Source: Nocardioides jishulii (lineage in GTDB: Bacteria; Actinomycetota; Actinomycetes; Propionibacteriales; Nocardioidaceae). Taken from it: DNA of 64,000 bases. The notes below the pieces were generated by a model, which ran no database searches, had not been told where the DNA came from, and was given only the letters and a program-made list of their open reading frames with translations. How positions within the stretch are numbered: the first letter of the stretch is position 1; every line of letters begins with the position of its first letter. A program made the translations under genes and the position numbers. Where the stretch lies: assembly GCF_006007965.1 (NCBI RefSeq), contig NZ_CP040748.1, forward strand, positions 1,426,001-1,490,000. The letters are read 5' to 3'. Positions 1-10,370 of this stretch are shown here, one piece after another.

Positions 1-1778
1 GCGCGCACCTGCGAGGGAGTCGCCGTTCGGAACACCCACAGGGCCACCAGTGCGGCCAGCGCGGCCACGAGCGCCGCCCCGGCGAAGACGGTCGTCTCCT
101 GGGCGATGCCCGCCTCCTTCAGCAGGAGGGTGAACTCCGCGCAGCGCGAGCGGCCGTCGCAGACCTCGCGTACGGCGGGGAAGTCGGCCTGCACCGCGTA
201 GTAGCGGTGCAGACCCACGGCGGTCAGTGCCGAGACGCCGACGAGCATCCCGACCATGCGCGCCACCACGACCAACGCGCTGCTCAGCCCGTGCACCGAG
301 GGGGCGGTGAACGCCAGGACGGCCGCGTTGACGGGCGCGAGCGCCAGCCCGAACCCGAGGCCGCAGACGACGAGCGACACGCTCGAGTGCCACTGCTCAA
401 GAGCGTCCAGGCCCCAGCGCGACATCGCCGCGAAGGCGCCCGCGGCCAGCGCCATGCCGAGCGCCGTCGTGGGGCCGGACCCCCACCAGCGGGTGAGCCA
501 CCCGCCCGCCACGGCGCCGACGGGCAGGGCGATGAGGAAGCGTACGAGGACGAGGCCTGCCATGAGCTGGGAGTCGCTGTGGACGGTCGTGCGCGCGAAG
601 AGCGGGATGTCGACCACCGCCGCGATCAGGGCGGCCCCGACCAGGAAGCTGACCACCAGCGCCCCGCTGGCCGGCAGTGCCGAGAACGTGCCACGGGGGA
701 TCAGCGGGTCATGGGCCCGACGAAGGTGGACGACCAGGCAGACGGTCGCCAGCGCGGCACCCAGGAGGTACCACTCACCCTGCTCCGCGAAGAGCTGCAC
801 CTTCGGGTCGGCGGTCGCGAAGGCCAGGATCACGCCCCCGAGCGCCACCGCCAGGAAGGCCGAGCCGACGAGGTCGGCGTCGCGCGCGGCGCGCAGCCAC
901 GGACGTACGTCGAACAGGGGACGACGGGCGGTCAGGAGTCGCAGCACGAACAGCAGCGCGGCGAACATCGCGACGCTCCCGACCGGGCTGAGCCAACGCC
1001 CGTCAGGGACGAACGGCACGAACATCTCGCCCCAGACCAAGTCGCGCATCACCGCAGCCGGCCGCAGCACGACGAGGCCTGCGGCGACGAGGGTGAGGAG
1101 CAGCAGGGCGGCTCCCAGCAGGTCGAACGAGTCGCTGCGCGCGCGCCGTTCGGCCAGCAGGGCCCGCGCCCGGTCGTCCAGGAGCTGCGGACGTCGCGTG
1201 GCGAGCACCCGCAGGGCAGCGGCCAGCACGCAGGCCACGGCCAGGTTGAGCGCGAAGATCGCTCGCCAGTCGGACAGGACCAGCACCGCCGCCCCCAGCA
1301 GCGGCCCCAGCACGGAACCTGCCTCCTGCACCGCGGAGACCACGCCCAGCGGCACCCCGCGGCGATCGGCGGGGTAGAGGTCGGCGACCAGCGCCAGCGT
1401 CGCGGGCACCAGGGCCCCACCGCCGACCCCTTGGAAGAAGCGACCCACCACCATCGAGGGCAGGTCGTAGGCCATCGCCGTGACCAACGACCCGACCGCG
1501 AAGACGGCCAGGGCCAGGACCAGCACCGGCACCCGTCCGTGCAGGTCGGCGATCCGTCCGATCAGCGGGAGCATCGCGACGTAGCCCAGCAGGAAGCTCG
1601 ACACGATCGGGGCAGCCCGCTGCAGCTGGTCGATCGGGATGCCGGCGCTGCCCATCATGTCGGGCAGGGCGAGCACCACCACGTAGGTGTCGGCCGCAGC
1701 AAAGGCGACGGCGATCGCCGCCAGTGCCAGCAGGGCACGCGTGCCCGGCGGTGCCACGGGCCGGGCCTGCCCGGTCAC
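1..1778 (-). CDS. MFS exporter, P55-like (3' end outside window)
   Basis: The visible part, about 592 codons, is a chain of hydrophobic helices typical of 14-helix major facilitator drug/lipid exporters. Near the N-terminus is the loop motif GRIADLHGR (MFS motif A), and further on GSVLGPLLG resembles motif C of antiporters. The stop codon lies beyond base 1. Its GTG start overlaps the stop of the upstream lipoprotein gene by four bases (GTGA), so translation is probably coupled. An LprG-type lipoprotein followed by an MFS protein is the arrangement of mycobacterial lprG-Rv1410c, whose products export lipids to the envelope. Transport of lipids here is inferred from that pairing. The substrate cannot be read from the sequence. 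Confidence 0.85.
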   Translation of the reverse strand, partial: MTGQARPVAPPGTRALLALAAIAVAFAAADTYVVVLALPDMMGSAGIPIDQLQRAAPIVSSFLLGYVAMLPLIGRIADLHGRVPVLVLALAVFAVGSLVTAMAYDLPSMVVGRFFQGVGGGALVPATLALVADLYPADRRGVPLGVVSAVQEAGSVLGPLLGAAVLVLSDWRAIFALNLAVACVLAAALRVLATRRPQLLDDRARALLAERRARSDSFDLLGAALLLLTLVAAGLVVLRPAAVMRDLVWGEMFVPFVPDGRWLSPVGSVAMFAALLFVLRLLTARRPLFDVRPWLRAARDADLVGSAFLAVALGGVILAFATADPKVQLFAEQGEWYLLGAALATVCLVVHLRRAHDPLIPRGTFSALPASGALVVSFLVGAALIAAVVDIPLFARTTVHSDSQLMAGLVLVRFLIALPVGAVAGGWLTRWWGSGPTTALGMALAAGAFAAMSRWGLDALEQWHSSVSLVVCGLGFGLALAPVNAAVLAFTAPSVHGLSSALVVVARMVGMLVGVSALTAVGLHRYYAVQADFPAVREVCDGRSRCAEFTLLLKEAGIAQETTVFAGAALVAALAALVALWVFRTATPSQVR

Positions 1779-2482
1779 GGCTTCCTGATCGTCTTCTCGA
1801 GGCCGTAGTCGGTGATGTCGAGGACGTAGGTCATCTCGTCGTTGCCCTCGTAGAAGACGCCGGTCACCTCGGCGCGACGGAGCTCGCCGTCGTCGGTGAC
1901 CAGGTAGGTGGCGTCGAACTCGGAGCTGGCGCTGCTGCTCGGGATCACCCGCTTCACCACCTCGCCGGGGATGGTGCCGGTGTAGGAGGTGAGCACCTCG
2001 TCGTTGTCGCGGCCGCCGCGCTCGCTCGCCCCGGCCTCGGGGTCCTCGGTGCCGCGGAGCAGTGCGACGACGCCGTTCTCCGCGCCGATGAGCCGGGAGG
2101 GGTCGGGGGCGCCGTAGTCGGTCGGGTCGATGTCCTGCCACGTGGTGGTGAGCGGCACGGTGGCCCAGACCTTGTCGTCGAGCGCCACGACCGGCACGTC
2201 GAAGTCGGTGCCGGCGACCCGGACCTTCAGGGTGCCCTCGAAGGCGGGGGCATCGGTGACCGCGCCCACCGCCTCGACGATGCCGTTGACACCCGAGGGC
2301 AGCTCGTCGGTGCTCAGACCCAGGGTGACGCCACTGGTCGACTCCAAGGTCTCAGCGGCTTCCGAGAGGGCCTGGGCTGGATCGCGGTCGCCGTCGTCGT
2401 CGCCGCCACTGCAGGCGCTGGCGCCGAGTGCGAGCACGACCAGGGTGGCCGCCAGGCGGGTCCGCACGCGTACGCCCCTCAT
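1775..2482 (-). CDS. lprG: LppX/LprAFG-family lipoprotein (LprG-like)
   Basis: This is a 235-residue exported lipoprotein. The N-terminus is basic, then hydrophobic (residues 10-20), and ends in a lipobox ASAC with the lipidated cysteine at position 24. An acidic linker follows. The body resembles the LppX_LprAFG fold, which forms a hydrophobic pocket that carries acylated lipids. The start ATG overlaps the stop of parC (ATGA), and the stop overlaps the start of the MFS gene (GTGA), so the three genes look like one transcript. In mycobacteria LprG and its MFS partner act together on triacylglycerides and lipoglycans. A comparable role here is inferred. Confidence 0.83.
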   Translation of the reverse strand: MRGVRVRTRLAATLVVLALGASACSGGDDDGDRDPAQALSEAAETLESTSGVTLGLSTDELPSGVNGIVEAVGAVTDAPAFEGTLKVRVAGTDFDVPVVALDDKVWATVPLTTTWQDIDPTDYGAPDPSRLIGAENGVVALLRGTEDPEAGASERGGRDNDEVLTSYTGTIPGEVVKRVIPSSSASSEFDATYLVTDDGELRRAEVTGVFYEGNDEMTYVLDITDYGLEKTIRKP

Positions 2483-4986
2483 CCCTCGCTCCCCGACTGT
2501 GCTGACGTCTGGGCTGCTGCCTGCACCGCTGGCTGGAGGGCGACCGGCGACGCGCAGGCGACGATGGGCATGGGGGAGGGGACGCCGGATCCGTCACGCT
2601 TCCCGTTGGCCTCGGGCAGCGGGACCGGAGCTCCGCTCGCCGCCGCGGCACGGGCCGGTGCGGAACCGGCCCAGGCGAAGACGAGGGTGTCCTCGCCCTT
2701 GAGGAAGCGGTGGCAGCGGACGCCTCCGGTGGCGCGGCTCTTGCTCGGGTACTCGGAGAAGGGGGTCACCTTCACCGAGCCGTTGTCGGTGCCCGGCAGG
2801 GCGGTCGAGGAGCCGGAGGAGGTGACCACCACGGAGTCGTCCGGGTTCACCGCGCCGAACCACGTGACGGAGGCGCCCTCGGCCAGGCGCACGCCGGCGA
2901 CGCCGCCGCCGGTGCGGCCCTGGGGGCGTACGACCTCGGCGTCGAAGTGGAGCAGCTGGGCGTCGCTGGTGATGAAGCAGAGGGTCTCGGTGCCGGTGGT
3001 GAGCTCCAGGGCGCCCACGACCTCGTCGTCGCCCTTGAGCGAGATGACCTCCCACTCGTCGCGGGTGAGGATCTCGTTGGTCACCCTCTTCACCACGCCG
3101 TCGCGGGTGCCGAGGGCAAGGCCGGGTCCGTCCTCCTTGAGCCGCGTCAAGGCCAGGGGTCGCTCGCCCTGGGCGAGCTCGACGATCTCGCTCAGCGGCA
3201 GGCCGCCCTGGATCGACGGGTCGTTGGCCGAGGCGGGCAGCTCCGGCAGGTCGAGGGCCTGGAGGCGCAGGATGCGCCCGCGGGAGGTGAGCAGCCCGAC
3301 CTCGCCGCGCACGGTGGTCCGCACCGAGGAGACGACGACGTCGTGCGACGTACGGTCGCCGCCCAGGCCAGGTGTCTCGACGTCGGCCGAGCGGGCCAGC
3401 AGGCTGCTCGAGGAGAGGAAGGCCAGGCAGGGGTCGTCAGGCACCTCGAGCGAGGCTCCCGCGCCCGCCGCGGTGACGGTCGTGCCGGCCGAGGCGAGCA
3501 GCACCGTACGTCGCGGGGTGCCGTAGGTCTTGGCGACCTCGGTGAGCTCGTCGGCGACGACCTTCCGGAGCAGGGTGTCGTCGGCGAGGATGGCCTCGAG
3601 GTCCCGGATGGTCTGCTCCAGCTCGGCCTTCTCCTTGTCGAGCTCGAGCTTGGAGAACTTCGTGAGCCGGCGCAGCGGCATGTCGAGGATGTAGTCGGCC
3701 TGGATCTCCGAGAGGTCGAAGATCTGGATCAGCCGCTCCTTGGCCATCGCGGCGTTGTCGCTGCCCCGGATGATCTGGATGACCTCGTCGATGTCGAGGA
3801 TGGCGACCAGCAGGCCGTCGACCAGGTGGAGACGCGCCGCGGCCTTGTCGCGGCGGAACGTCGAGCGACGGCGTACGACGTCGAAGCGGTGGCCGAGGAA
3901 GACCTCGAGCATCTCCTTCAGCCCCAGGGTGCGGGGCTGGCCGTCGACCAGCGCGACCGCGTTGATGCCGAAGGAGTCCTCCAACGGTGTCTGCTTGTAG
4001 AGCTGCTCGAGCAGGACCTCAGGGACGATCCCGTTCTTCACCTCGATGACCAGGCGCAGGCCGTTGACGCGGTCGGTGAGGTCCTTCACGTCGGAGATGC
4101 CCTGGAGCTTCTTCGACTGCACGAGCGTCTTGATCCGCTCGATGACCTTCTCCGTGCCGACGTTGTAGGGCAGCTCGGTGACGATGATGCCCTTCTTGCG
4201 GGCGGTGACGTTCTCGATGCGCGCGGTGGCGCGCATCTTGAAGGTGCCGCGACCCGTCTCGTACGCGTCACGGATGCCGTCGAGCCCGACGATCTTGCCG
4301 CCGGTCGGCAGGTCGGGACCCGGGATGAAGCGCATCAGGTCGTCGAGGTTGGCCTTCGGGTGCTTGATCAGGTGCTTGAGCGCCTGCACCACCTCGACCA
4401 GGTTGTGGGGGGCGATGTTGGTCGCCATGCCGACCGCGATGCCGGAGGCGCCGTTGACCAGCAGGTTGGGGATGGCCGACGGCAGGACGGTGGGCTCGAG
4501 CTCGCGGGAGTCGTAGTTGGGCTTGAAGTCGACGGTGTCCTCGTCGAGCGAAGCGGTCATCGCCACCGCGGCGGGCGACATCCGGCACTCGGTGTATCGC
4601 ATCGCGGCGGGCGGGTCGTCGGGCGAGCCGAAGTTGCCGTGGCCGTCGATCATCGGCAGCCGCACGGAGAAGGGCTGTGCCATCCGGACCAGCGCGTCGT
4701 AGATCGCCGAGTCGCCGTGGGGGTGCAGCTTGCCCATCACCTCGCCGACGACGCGCGCCGACTTCACGTGGCCGCGGTCGGGCCGCAGGCTCATGTCGTC
4801 CATCGTGTAGAGGATGCGCCGCTGCACGGGCTTCAGCCCGTCGCGAGCGTCGGGGAGTGCCCGCGAGTAGATGACGGAGTAGGCGTACTCCAGGAAGGAC
4901 GACTTGATCTCGTCGCCGACGCTGATGTCGAGGATGTGTTCCTCGAAGTCGTCAGGGAGCGGATCCTTGGTGCTGCGGCGTGCCAT
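2479..4986 (-). CDS. parC: DNA topoisomerase IV subunit A (GyrA/ParC family)
   Basis: This is the 835-residue A subunit of a type IIA topoisomerase, which breaks and rejoins DNA. The active-site tyrosine is Y131 in [11 protein letters not shown]. The quinolone-determining region keeps the drug-binding serine (S93) and acidic residue (D97) in [10 protein letters not shown]. The C-terminal beta-pinwheel region has no recognisable GyrA box (QRRGGKG), which favours topoisomerase IV over gyrase. The ATG at 4986 is chosen over an in-frame GTG at 5013 because homologues begin near MARR and a GACAAT box lies six bases upstream of it. No parE is seen in the window. The lprG and MFS genes follow with overlapping codons. 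Confidence 0.9.
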   Translation of the reverse strand: MARRSTKDPLPDDFEEHILDISVGDEIKSSFLEYAYSVIYSRALPDARDGLKPVQRRILYTMDDMSLRPDRGHVKSARVVGEVMGKLHPHGDSAIYDALVRMAQPFSVRLPMIDGHGNFGSPDDPPAAMRYTECRMSPAAVAMTASLDEDTVDFKPNYDSRELEPTVLPSAIPNLLVNGASGIAVGMATNIAPHNLVEVVQALKHLIKHPKANLDDLMRFIPGPDLPTGGKIVGLDGIRDAYETGRGTFKMRATARIENVTARKKGIIVTELPYNVGTEKVIERIKTLVQSKKLQGISDVKDLTDRVNGLRLVIEVKNGIVPEVLLEQLYKQTPLEDSFGINAVALVDGQPRTLGLKEMLEVFLGHRFDVVRRRSTFRRDKAAARLHLVDGLLVAILDIDEVIQIIRGSDNAAMAKERLIQIFDLSEIQADYILDMPLRRLTKFSKLELDKEKAELEQTIRDLEAILADDTLLRKVVADELTEVAKTYGTPRRTVLLASAGTTVTAAGAGASLEVPDDPCLAFLSSSSLLARSADVETPGLGGDRTSHDVVVSSVRTTVRGEVGLLTSRGRILRLQALDLPELPASANDPSIQGGLPLSEIVELAQGERPLALTRLKEDGPGLALGTRDGVVKRVTNEILTRDEWEVISLKGDDEVVGALELTTGTETLCFITSDAQLLHFDAEVVRPQGRTGGGVAGVRLAEGASVTWFGAVNPDDSVVVTSSGSSTALPGTDNGSVKVTPFSEYPSKSRATGGVRCHRFLKGEDTLVFAWAGSAPARAAAASGAPVPLPEANGKRDGSGVPSPMPIVACASPVALQPAVQAAAQTSAQSGSEG

Positions 4987-4992
4987 GGGCCC

Positions 4993-4998
4993 ATTGTC
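4993..4998 (-). promoter_or_regulatory. candidate -10 box of parC
   Basis: GACAAT ends six bases before the ATG at 4986, which fits a leaderless transcript. There is no clear Shine-Dalgarno sequence. The first base departs from TANNNT, so this is a weak call. Confidence 0.35.
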
Positions 4999-5050
4999 CC
5001 CAACGAGGGGCACGATGCGGCCACAGGGCGCGCCGTGGACGGCGTACCGA

Positions 5051-5056
5051 TAGATT
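5051..5056 (+). promoter_or_regulatory. -10 box, leaderless start of the Pat-like gene
   Basis: TAGATT is followed by exactly seven bases and then the GTG at 5064, with no ribosome binding site. The same spacing recurs at several genes in this window, which supports a leaderless mRNA. Confidence 0.55.
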
Positions 5057-5063
5057 CGACCCC

Positions 5064-7793
5064 GTGAGTGACGCAGACAACGGTGCAGCGGTCGGCGCTG
5101 AGGTCCCTGAGGCCCCCGAGGCCCCCAGCCACTGGGAGGCCGACGTGTTGCTGCGCGACGGCAAGGTCGCCCACATCCGTCCGATCCGCCCCGACGACGC
5201 CCAGCTGCTGGTCGACTTCTACGGGCGCGTCTCGGACGAGTCGAAGTACTACCGGTTCTTCGCCCCGATGCCGCGCCTGAGCGACAAGGACGTGCGCCGA
5301 TTCACCCAGGTCGACCACGACGCGCGGGTGGCCTTCGTGCTGCTCTCGGGTCGGCAGATGATCGCGGTGGGGCGCTACGACACCGTCGATCCCGGTGAGG
5401 CCGAGGTGGCCTTCCTGGTCGAGGACCGCCACCAGGGGCGCGGCATCGGCCAGCTGCTGCTCGAGCACCTGGCGCAGGCCGGGCGTGAGCGCGGCATCGA
5501 GCGGTTCACCGCCGAGGTGCTCCCGGACAACCACCCGATGATCCGCACCTTCAAGGACGCCGGCTACAGCGTCGCGAGCCAGTACGACGACGGCGTGGTC
5601 AGCCTCGAGTTCCCGATCGACGCGACGATCACCGCGCTCGACGTCATGGAGCAGCGCGAGCACCGCGCCGAGTCGGCCTCGATCGAGCGCTTCTTCAACC
5701 CCCGCTCCATCGCGGTGATCGGCGCCAGTCGCCGCCAGGACACCATCGGCCAGGCACTGGTGCGCAACCTCGTGCTGGGCGACTTCTCCGGGCGGGTCCA
5801 CGCGGTCAACCCCAGCGCCGACGCGGTCTCCGGCCTGCCGGCGTACGCCTCGGTCGCCGACATCCCCGGTGACGTGGACGTGGCGATCGTCGCCGTCCCC
5901 GCCGAGGCAGTCCAGGACGTCGTGCTCGACTGCGCCGCCAAGGGCGTCCACGGACTGGTCGTCATCTCGTCGGGCTTCGCCGAGACCGGGGAGGAGGGAC
6001 GGCGGCGCCAGCGCCAGCTCGTCGGCCTCTCCCGCTCCTACGGACTGCGCCTGATCGGCCCCAACTGCCTGGGCGTGATCAACACCCACCCGGAGGTCTC
6101 GCTCAACGCGTCGCTCTCCTCGGTGATGCCGCCCCGTGGACGCGCGGGCTTCTTCTGCCAGTCCGGAGCCCTGGGCTCGGCCATCCTCGAGAAGGTCAAC
6201 AACCGTGGACTCGGCCTGACCACCTTCGTCAGCGCCGGCAACCGTGCCGACGTCTCCGGCAACGACCTCCTGCAGTACTGGGAGGAGGACGACTCCACCG
6301 AGGTCGTCCTGCTCTACCTGGAGTCGATCGGAAACCCCCGTAAGTTCTCGCGCATCGCGCGCCGCGTCTCGCGTCGCAAGCCGATCGTGGCGGTCCGCTC
6401 CGGGCGTACCACCCAGGGTGTGCCGATGGGCCACGCCGTGCGCAAGATCGCGGCGCCGTCGCAGGCCGTCGACGCGATGTTCCGCCAGGCCGGCGTCATC
6501 CAGGTCGACACGCTGGAGGAGATGTTCGACGTCGCCCAGCTGCTCGCCCACCAGCCGCTGCCCCGCGGTCGTCGGGTCGCGGTGGTCGGCAACTCCGACG
6601 CGCTGGCCCTCCTCGCCGCCGACGCCGCGGCCGGCAACGGGCTGGTGGTCAACAAGACCGTCGCCCTGGGCGCGGACGCCGGTGCCGACGACTTCGAGGA
6701 CGCCCTCGACGCGGCGATCGACGATCCCGAGGTCGATGCCGTGGTCGCCATCTACATCCCGCCGCTCAACGTCTCCGGCGAGGACGTGGCCAACGTGCTC
6801 GCGGCGATCGGCGAGCAGTCGGACAAGCCGCTGGTCTCGACCTTCCTTGGCGCCGAGGGTGTCCCCGAGCTCCTGCGCGTGCCTGACCTGGCGGGGTCGA
6901 CCGCCGGTCGTGGATCGGTGCCCTCCTACCCGGCCGTGGAGGCCGCGGTCCGTGCGCTGGCACGGGTCGTGGAGTACGCGGTGTGGTTGCGGACGCCGCA
7001 GGTCGCGCCCACCGACGAGGCGCTGGTCGACCGCTCGGCCGCCAAGAAGCTCGTCCACCAGTGGCTCACCGCGCACCCGCAGGGCCACGACCTCACCGAC
7101 GCGGAGCAGCAGGAGCTCCTGGCCTGCTACGGCATCGACCTGTGGCGCAGCATCAGCGTCTCCTCGGTGGAGGAGGCCGTCGCGGCGGGGGAGCAGATCG
7201 GGTGGGAGGCCGTCCTCAAGGCGACCGCCCGCCACCTGCGCCACCGCCCTGACCTGGCCCACGTGTGGCGCAACATCGACACGCCCGAGGAGATGCGACA
7301 GGCGTGGGAGACGCTGCGCGAGGTCATCACCGACCCCGCCAACGCGGGCTTCGTGGTGCAGAAGAACGCTCCGCCCGGCGTGCCGGTCACTGTGTCGACC
7401 ACGGAGGACCCGCTCTTCGGACCGGTGATCTCCTTCGGCATCGGTGGTCCGCTCACCGAGCTCCTCCAGGACCGTGCCTTCCGCATCCCGCCCCTGCAGG
7501 AGCACGACGCGCAGGACATGATTCGCGAGATCAAGGCCTCTCCGCTGCTCTTCGGCTTCCGGGGCAGCGAGATCGTCGACGTCGGCGAGGTCGAGCGCAT
7601 CGTGCGTCGCGTCGCACAGCTGCAGTACGACGTGCCCCAGATCCGGCAGCTCTCCCTACCGCTGGTCCTGGCCGGCGAGAAGGGGTGCGCGGTCCTGGGC
7701 GCGAGCACCCGCATCGAGCCGGTCGTCGACCCCCGCTCGGACTGGTTCGTGCGTCGTCTCAGCGTCATGCCAGGCGACACGCTGCCGGGCTGA
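5064..7793 (+). CDS. GNAT acetyltransferase fused to NDP-forming acyl-CoA synthetase (Pat type II)
   Basis: This 909-residue fusion has an N-terminal GNAT domain (about residues 36-190, with the acetyl-CoA loop QGRGIG near 124-129). It is followed by a CoA-binding Rossmann domain (from about 215), a succinyl-CoA-ligase-like region, and a C-terminal ATP-grasp domain (about 690-905). Actinobacterial Pat enzymes with this order acetylate lysines of metabolic enzymes such as acetyl-CoA synthetase. The usual SHTG segment around the phospho-histidine reads GHAV here, so the histidine is kept but its surroundings differ. That suggests a sensing rather than catalytic synthetase half. It is transcribed divergently from parC. 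Protein lysine acetylation is inferred from domain order. Confidence 0.82.
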   Translation: MSDADNGAAVGAEVPEAPEAPSHWEADVLLRDGKVAHIRPIRPDDAQLLVDFYGRVSDESKYYRFFAPMPRLSDKDVRRFTQVDHDARVAFVLLSGRQMIAVGRYDTVDPGEAEVAFLVEDRHQGRGIGQLLLEHLAQAGRERGIERFTAEVLPDNHPMIRTFKDAGYSVASQYDDGVVSLEFPIDATITALDVMEQREHRAESASIERFFNPRSIAVIGASRRQDTIGQALVRNLVLGDFSGRVHAVNPSADAVSGLPAYASVADIPGDVDVAIVAVPAEAVQDVVLDCAAKGVHGLVVISSGFAETGEEGRRRQRQLVGLSRSYGLRLIGPNCLGVINTHPEVSLNASLSSVMPPRGRAGFFCQSGALGSAILEKVNNRGLGLTTFVSAGNRADVSGNDLLQYWEEDDSTEVVLLYLESIGNPRKFSRIARRVSRRKPIVAVRSGRTTQGVPMGHAVRKIAAPSQAVDAMFRQAGVIQVDTLEEMFDVAQLLAHQPLPRGRRVAVVGNSDALALLAADAAAGNGLVVNKTVALGADAGADDFEDALDAAIDDPEVDAVVAIYIPPLNVSGEDVANVLAAIGEQSDKPLVSTFLGAEGVPELLRVPDLAGSTAGRGSVPSYPAVEAAVRALARVVEYAVWLRTPQVAPTDEALVDRSAAKKLVHQWLTAHPQGHDLTDAEQQELLACYGIDLWRSISVSSVEEAVAAGEQIGWEAVLKATARHLRHRPDLAHVWRNIDTPEEMRQAWETLREVITDPANAGFVVQKNAPPGVPVTVSTTEDPLFGPVISFGIGGPLTELLQDRAFRIPPLQEHDAQDMIREIKASPLLFGFRGSEIVDVGEVERIVRRVAQLQYDVPQIRQLSLPLVLAGEKGCAVLGASTRIEPVVDPRSDWFVRRLSVMPGDTLPG

Positions 7794-7896
7794 CCGGGCC
7801 TGAGATGGGCTGGTGGCCCGGCCGCCGTCGGCGTGTTGTCGTCCCGGGTCGTTGACTCGACTCCGCGGGGGCAGCCCGGCGTGACAGACTGACTCC

Positions 7897-8496
7897 ATGC
7901 GCAGTCGTACGTCCGACCACCCTCGTTCCGAGTTCGACCGCTCCCACGAGCTGCGGGTCGCGATCGACCGCACCGGCTACTACCCCGAGGTGGTGGCCGA
8001 CGGCGTCTTCGCCGCGCTGGGCGGCGAGCCGGTCGTGGCCTTCTACGTGCACCACGAGCCCACCTTCGAGCGGGACGAGGTGCGCCGCCACCAGACCGTC
8101 GTCGTGCTGACGCCGTCGCGCCTGATGCTCGCCCACACCGACGAGCACCCCGGCGACGACATGCTCCCGGAGCCCTACACCTCGACCTCCACCGAGGCGA
8201 TCACGCTCAGCGCCGTGCGCTCCGTCGTGGTCACCCGCATGGTGACCAACCCGACCTCCGGTCCGGCTCCCGCGGTCGAGGCGGTGCTGACCATCGGCTG
8301 GGGCGGCGTCTCGCGGATCGACCTCGAGCCCGCAGGGTGCAACGACCCCCAGTGCGACGCCGACCACGGCTACACCGGTGTGGTCGCCGGCGACGACTTC
8401 TCGCTGCGCGTCTCCGCGGCCGCCGACGGTGGCGACGCCGTGGGCGGGCTGCTCGCCTTCGCCGAGGCGCTCTCGGCGCGGACCCGCGGGGCATGA
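7897..8496 (+). CDS. DUF5998 family protein
   Basis: This 199-residue soluble protein has no signal peptide or membrane helix and resembles actinobacterial DUF5998 proteins. A small cysteine/histidine cluster (GCNDPQCDADH) sits in the C-terminal third. Its stop overlaps the start of the following phosphodiesterase gene (ATGA), so the two are probably co-translated and functionally linked. A CAGACT sequence six bases before the ATG could be a leaderless -10 box. I cannot assign a biochemical role. Confidence 0.7.
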   Translation: MRSRTSDHPRSEFDRSHELRVAIDRTGYYPEVVADGVFAALGGEPVVAFYVHHEPTFERDEVRRHQTVVVLTPSRLMLAHTDEHPGDDMLPEPYTSTSTEAITLSAVRSVVVTRMVTNPTSGPAPAVEAVLTIGWGGVSRIDLEPAGCNDPQCDADHGYTGVVAGDDFSLRVSAAADGGDAVGGLLAFAEALSARTRGA

Positions 8497-9614
8497 GCCA
8501 GAGCTTCGTCGAGCCGGCGTACGGAGAGCGGTCCCTGGTCGACGTGGTCCCGGCCGTTGCCACGGCCCTGGGGCGACCGCTCGCGGGGTCGACGACCTCG
8601 CTGGTGCTGCCCGAGGCAGCCTCGTACGTCGTCTTCCTCGTCGACGGCATGGGGGCCGAGCTGCTGCGGCGCTACGCCCACGCCGCCCCCTTCCTGTCGT
8701 CCCTGCTGGCCGACCAGGCGCCCGCGACCGCGGGCGTGCCCTCCACGACGGTCACCAGCCTCACGTCGCTGGGCACGGCGCTGGCGCCCGGTGCCCACGG
8801 CATGGTCGGCTTCACCTCCCGCATCCCCGGCACCGACCGGTTGCTCAACGGCCTCCAGTGGGCCGCGGACGTCGATCCGGTCGAGTGGCAGCCGCACCGC
8901 ACCGCGTTCGCCCGCCTGGGCGACGCGGGTGTGACGACCACGGTCGTCAACAAGCGTGACTACGAGGGCAGCGGGCTCACCGTTGCCGCCAACCGAGGCG
9001 CGGAGTTCGTCGGTGCCGACCTGGTCGGTGAACGGATCGCGGCCGTCGTCGCGGCCTCAGCCGTCCGGCCGTCCCTCACCTACGTCTACGACTCGGACCT
9101 CGACTGGACCGGGCACCGCTTCGGCGTCGCCTCTGTCCAGTGGCTCCAGCAGCTGGCGATGGTGGACGCCGAGGCCGAGCAGATGCGCGAGGCGCTGCCC
9201 GCGCACACCAAGCTCCTGGTCATCGCCGACCACGGCATGGTCGACAGCCCGCCCGAGGCGCGTGTCGACGTCGACGAGCAGCGGGAGCTGCGCGACGGGG
9301 TGTGGCTGCTGGGCGGCGAGGCCCGCTTCCGCCACCTCTACTGCCGGGGCGGCGCCGTCGACGACGTCGTGGCGACCTGGCGCTCCGTGCTGGGCGACCG
9401 CGCCGAGGTCCTCTCCCGCACCGACGCCCTCGCTCGTGGCTGGTTCGGCCAGGTCGAGGCGGGGGTGCTCCCGCGCCTGGGCGACGTCATGGTGGCCTGC
9501 CGCGACGACGTGGCGATCCTCTCCAGCGTCGACTTCCCGTACGAGGCGAAGCTGGTCGGGCTGCACGGCTCCCTCACGCCGGCCGAGATGCTGATCCCGA
9601 TGGTGGTGGCCTGA
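8493..9614 (+). CDS. alkaline-phosphatase superfamily phosphodiesterase/nucleotide pyrophosphatase
   Basis: This 373-residue protein belongs to the type I phosphodiesterase/nucleotide pyrophosphatase group. The metal-binding start of the fold is FLVDGMGAELL, the nucleophile region is VPSTTVTSLTS (a threonine is the usual nucleophile), and later metal ligands are seen in DLDWTGHRFG and IADHGMVD. There is no signal peptide, so it should act in the cytoplasm. It overlaps the DUF5998 gene by four bases and faces tdk tail to tail. The natural phosphoester substrate is unknown. Confidence 0.82.
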   Translation: MSQSFVEPAYGERSLVDVVPAVATALGRPLAGSTTSLVLPEAASYVVFLVDGMGAELLRRYAHAAPFLSSLLADQAPATAGVPSTTVTSLTSLGTALAPGAHGMVGFTSRIPGTDRLLNGLQWAADVDPVEWQPHRTAFARLGDAGVTTTVVNKRDYEGSGLTVAANRGAEFVGADLVGERIAAVVAASAVRPSLTYVYDSDLDWTGHRFGVASVQWLQQLAMVDAEAEQMREALPAHTKLLVIADHGMVDSPPEARVDVDEQRELRDGVWLLGGEARFRHLYCRGGAVDDVVATWRSVLGDRAEVLSRTDALARGWFGQVEAGVLPRLGDVMVACRDDVAILSSVDFPYEAKLVGLHGSLTPAEMLIPMVVA

Positions 9615-9656
9615 CCGCAGGCCCGCCACCGGCGGCCCAGAGCTGTCGGCGAGCCC

Positions 9657-10310
9657 TCAGCCGAAGGGCAGCGGGTCAGGGGCGAGGCTGACCGCCTTCG
9701 CGCGGGCGGCGGTGAGCCGGCGCCGGTGGTGCTGGCGGCAGAGCACCTCGTACGCCACGTCGGCCGGCGGCTCGTCCGCCGCCTCCACGTCACCCACCAC
9801 GACGACCTCGCCGTCGGTGACCATGGCGCCGTTCTCGGTGCGGGCGTTGTGGGTGGCCCGCTTGCCGCACCAGCACAGGGCCTCGACCTGGAGGACGTGC
9901 ATCCGGTCGGCGAGCTCGACGAGGCGGGCGCTGCCCGGGAAGAGGATGCTGCGGAAGTCGGTGAGGATGCCGAAGGCGAAGACGTCGATCTGCAGCTCGT
10001 CGACGATCTTGGCGAGCTGCTCGATCTGGAGGGGGGAGTAGAACTGGGCCTCGTCGCAGATCAGGTAGTCGATCCGTGCGCCCTGGGTGAGCCCCGTGAC
10101 GACGTAGTGCCAGAAGTCGAAGTCCGTCGGCACCTCGAGGGCGCGGTGGGTGAGTCCCAGCCGGCTGGAGAGGACAGCTTCGCCGCCGCGGTCGTTGGCG
10201 GTGAAGATGCGCCCGATCCGGCCGCGGGCGGCGTGGTTGTGGTTGGTCTGGAGTGCGAGGGTGCTCTTGCCGGAGTCCATGGTCCCCGTGAAGAATTGCA
10301 GTTCTGCCAC
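9657..10310 (-). CDS. tdk: thymidine kinase
   Basis: This 217-residue type II thymidine kinase phosphorylates thymidine to dTMP in nucleotide salvage. The P-loop is GTMDSGKS (residues 9-16), the Walker B-like segment is ICDEAQFY, and the zinc-ribbon cysteines lie in CWCGKRAT and, near the C-terminus, CRQHH. The GTG at 10310 is preceded by AGGA at a nine-base spacing. An in-frame ATG at 10328 is an alternative start with no good ribosome site. It is divergent from the aldo-keto reductase gene. Confidence 0.9.
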   Translation of the reverse strand: MAELQFFTGTMDSGKSTLALQTNHNHAARGRIGRIFTANDRGGEAVLSSRLGLTHRALEVPTDFDFWHYVVTGLTQGARIDYLICDEAQFYSPLQIEQLAKIVDELQIDVFAFGILTDFRSILFPGSARLVELADRMHVLQVEALCWCGKRATHNARTENGAMVTDGEVVVVGDVEAADEPPADVAYEVLCRQHHRRRLTAARAKAVSLAPDPLPFG

Positions 10311-10358
10311 GAGGCCCGATCCTGTCATGTCGGGTTGTCGACCGCTAACTCCAGTCAG

Positions 10359-10364
10359 TAGGTT
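10359..10364 (+). promoter_or_regulatory. -10 box, leaderless start of aldo-keto reductase
   Basis: TAGGTT is followed by six bases and the ATG at 10371. There is no alternative ribosome binding site, so a leaderless transcript is likely. Confidence 0.55.
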
Positions 10365-10370
10365 GACTTG

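Noticed and set aside
207..1808. Plus-strand frames of 533 and 373 codons in the first 1.8 kb
   Set aside because: The minus strand reads as a continuous MFS protein with family motifs. The plus frames are shadows.
2479..4986. Calling this gene gyrA
   Set aside because: The C-terminal domain lacks the GyrA box and no gyrB is adjacent. Topoisomerase IV subunit A fits better, though specificity is not proven.
4986..5013. Nine-codon N-terminal extension of ParC from a GTG
   Set aside because: Homologues start near MARR, and the GACAAT box fits the ATG at 4986. The extension would cover the promoter region.
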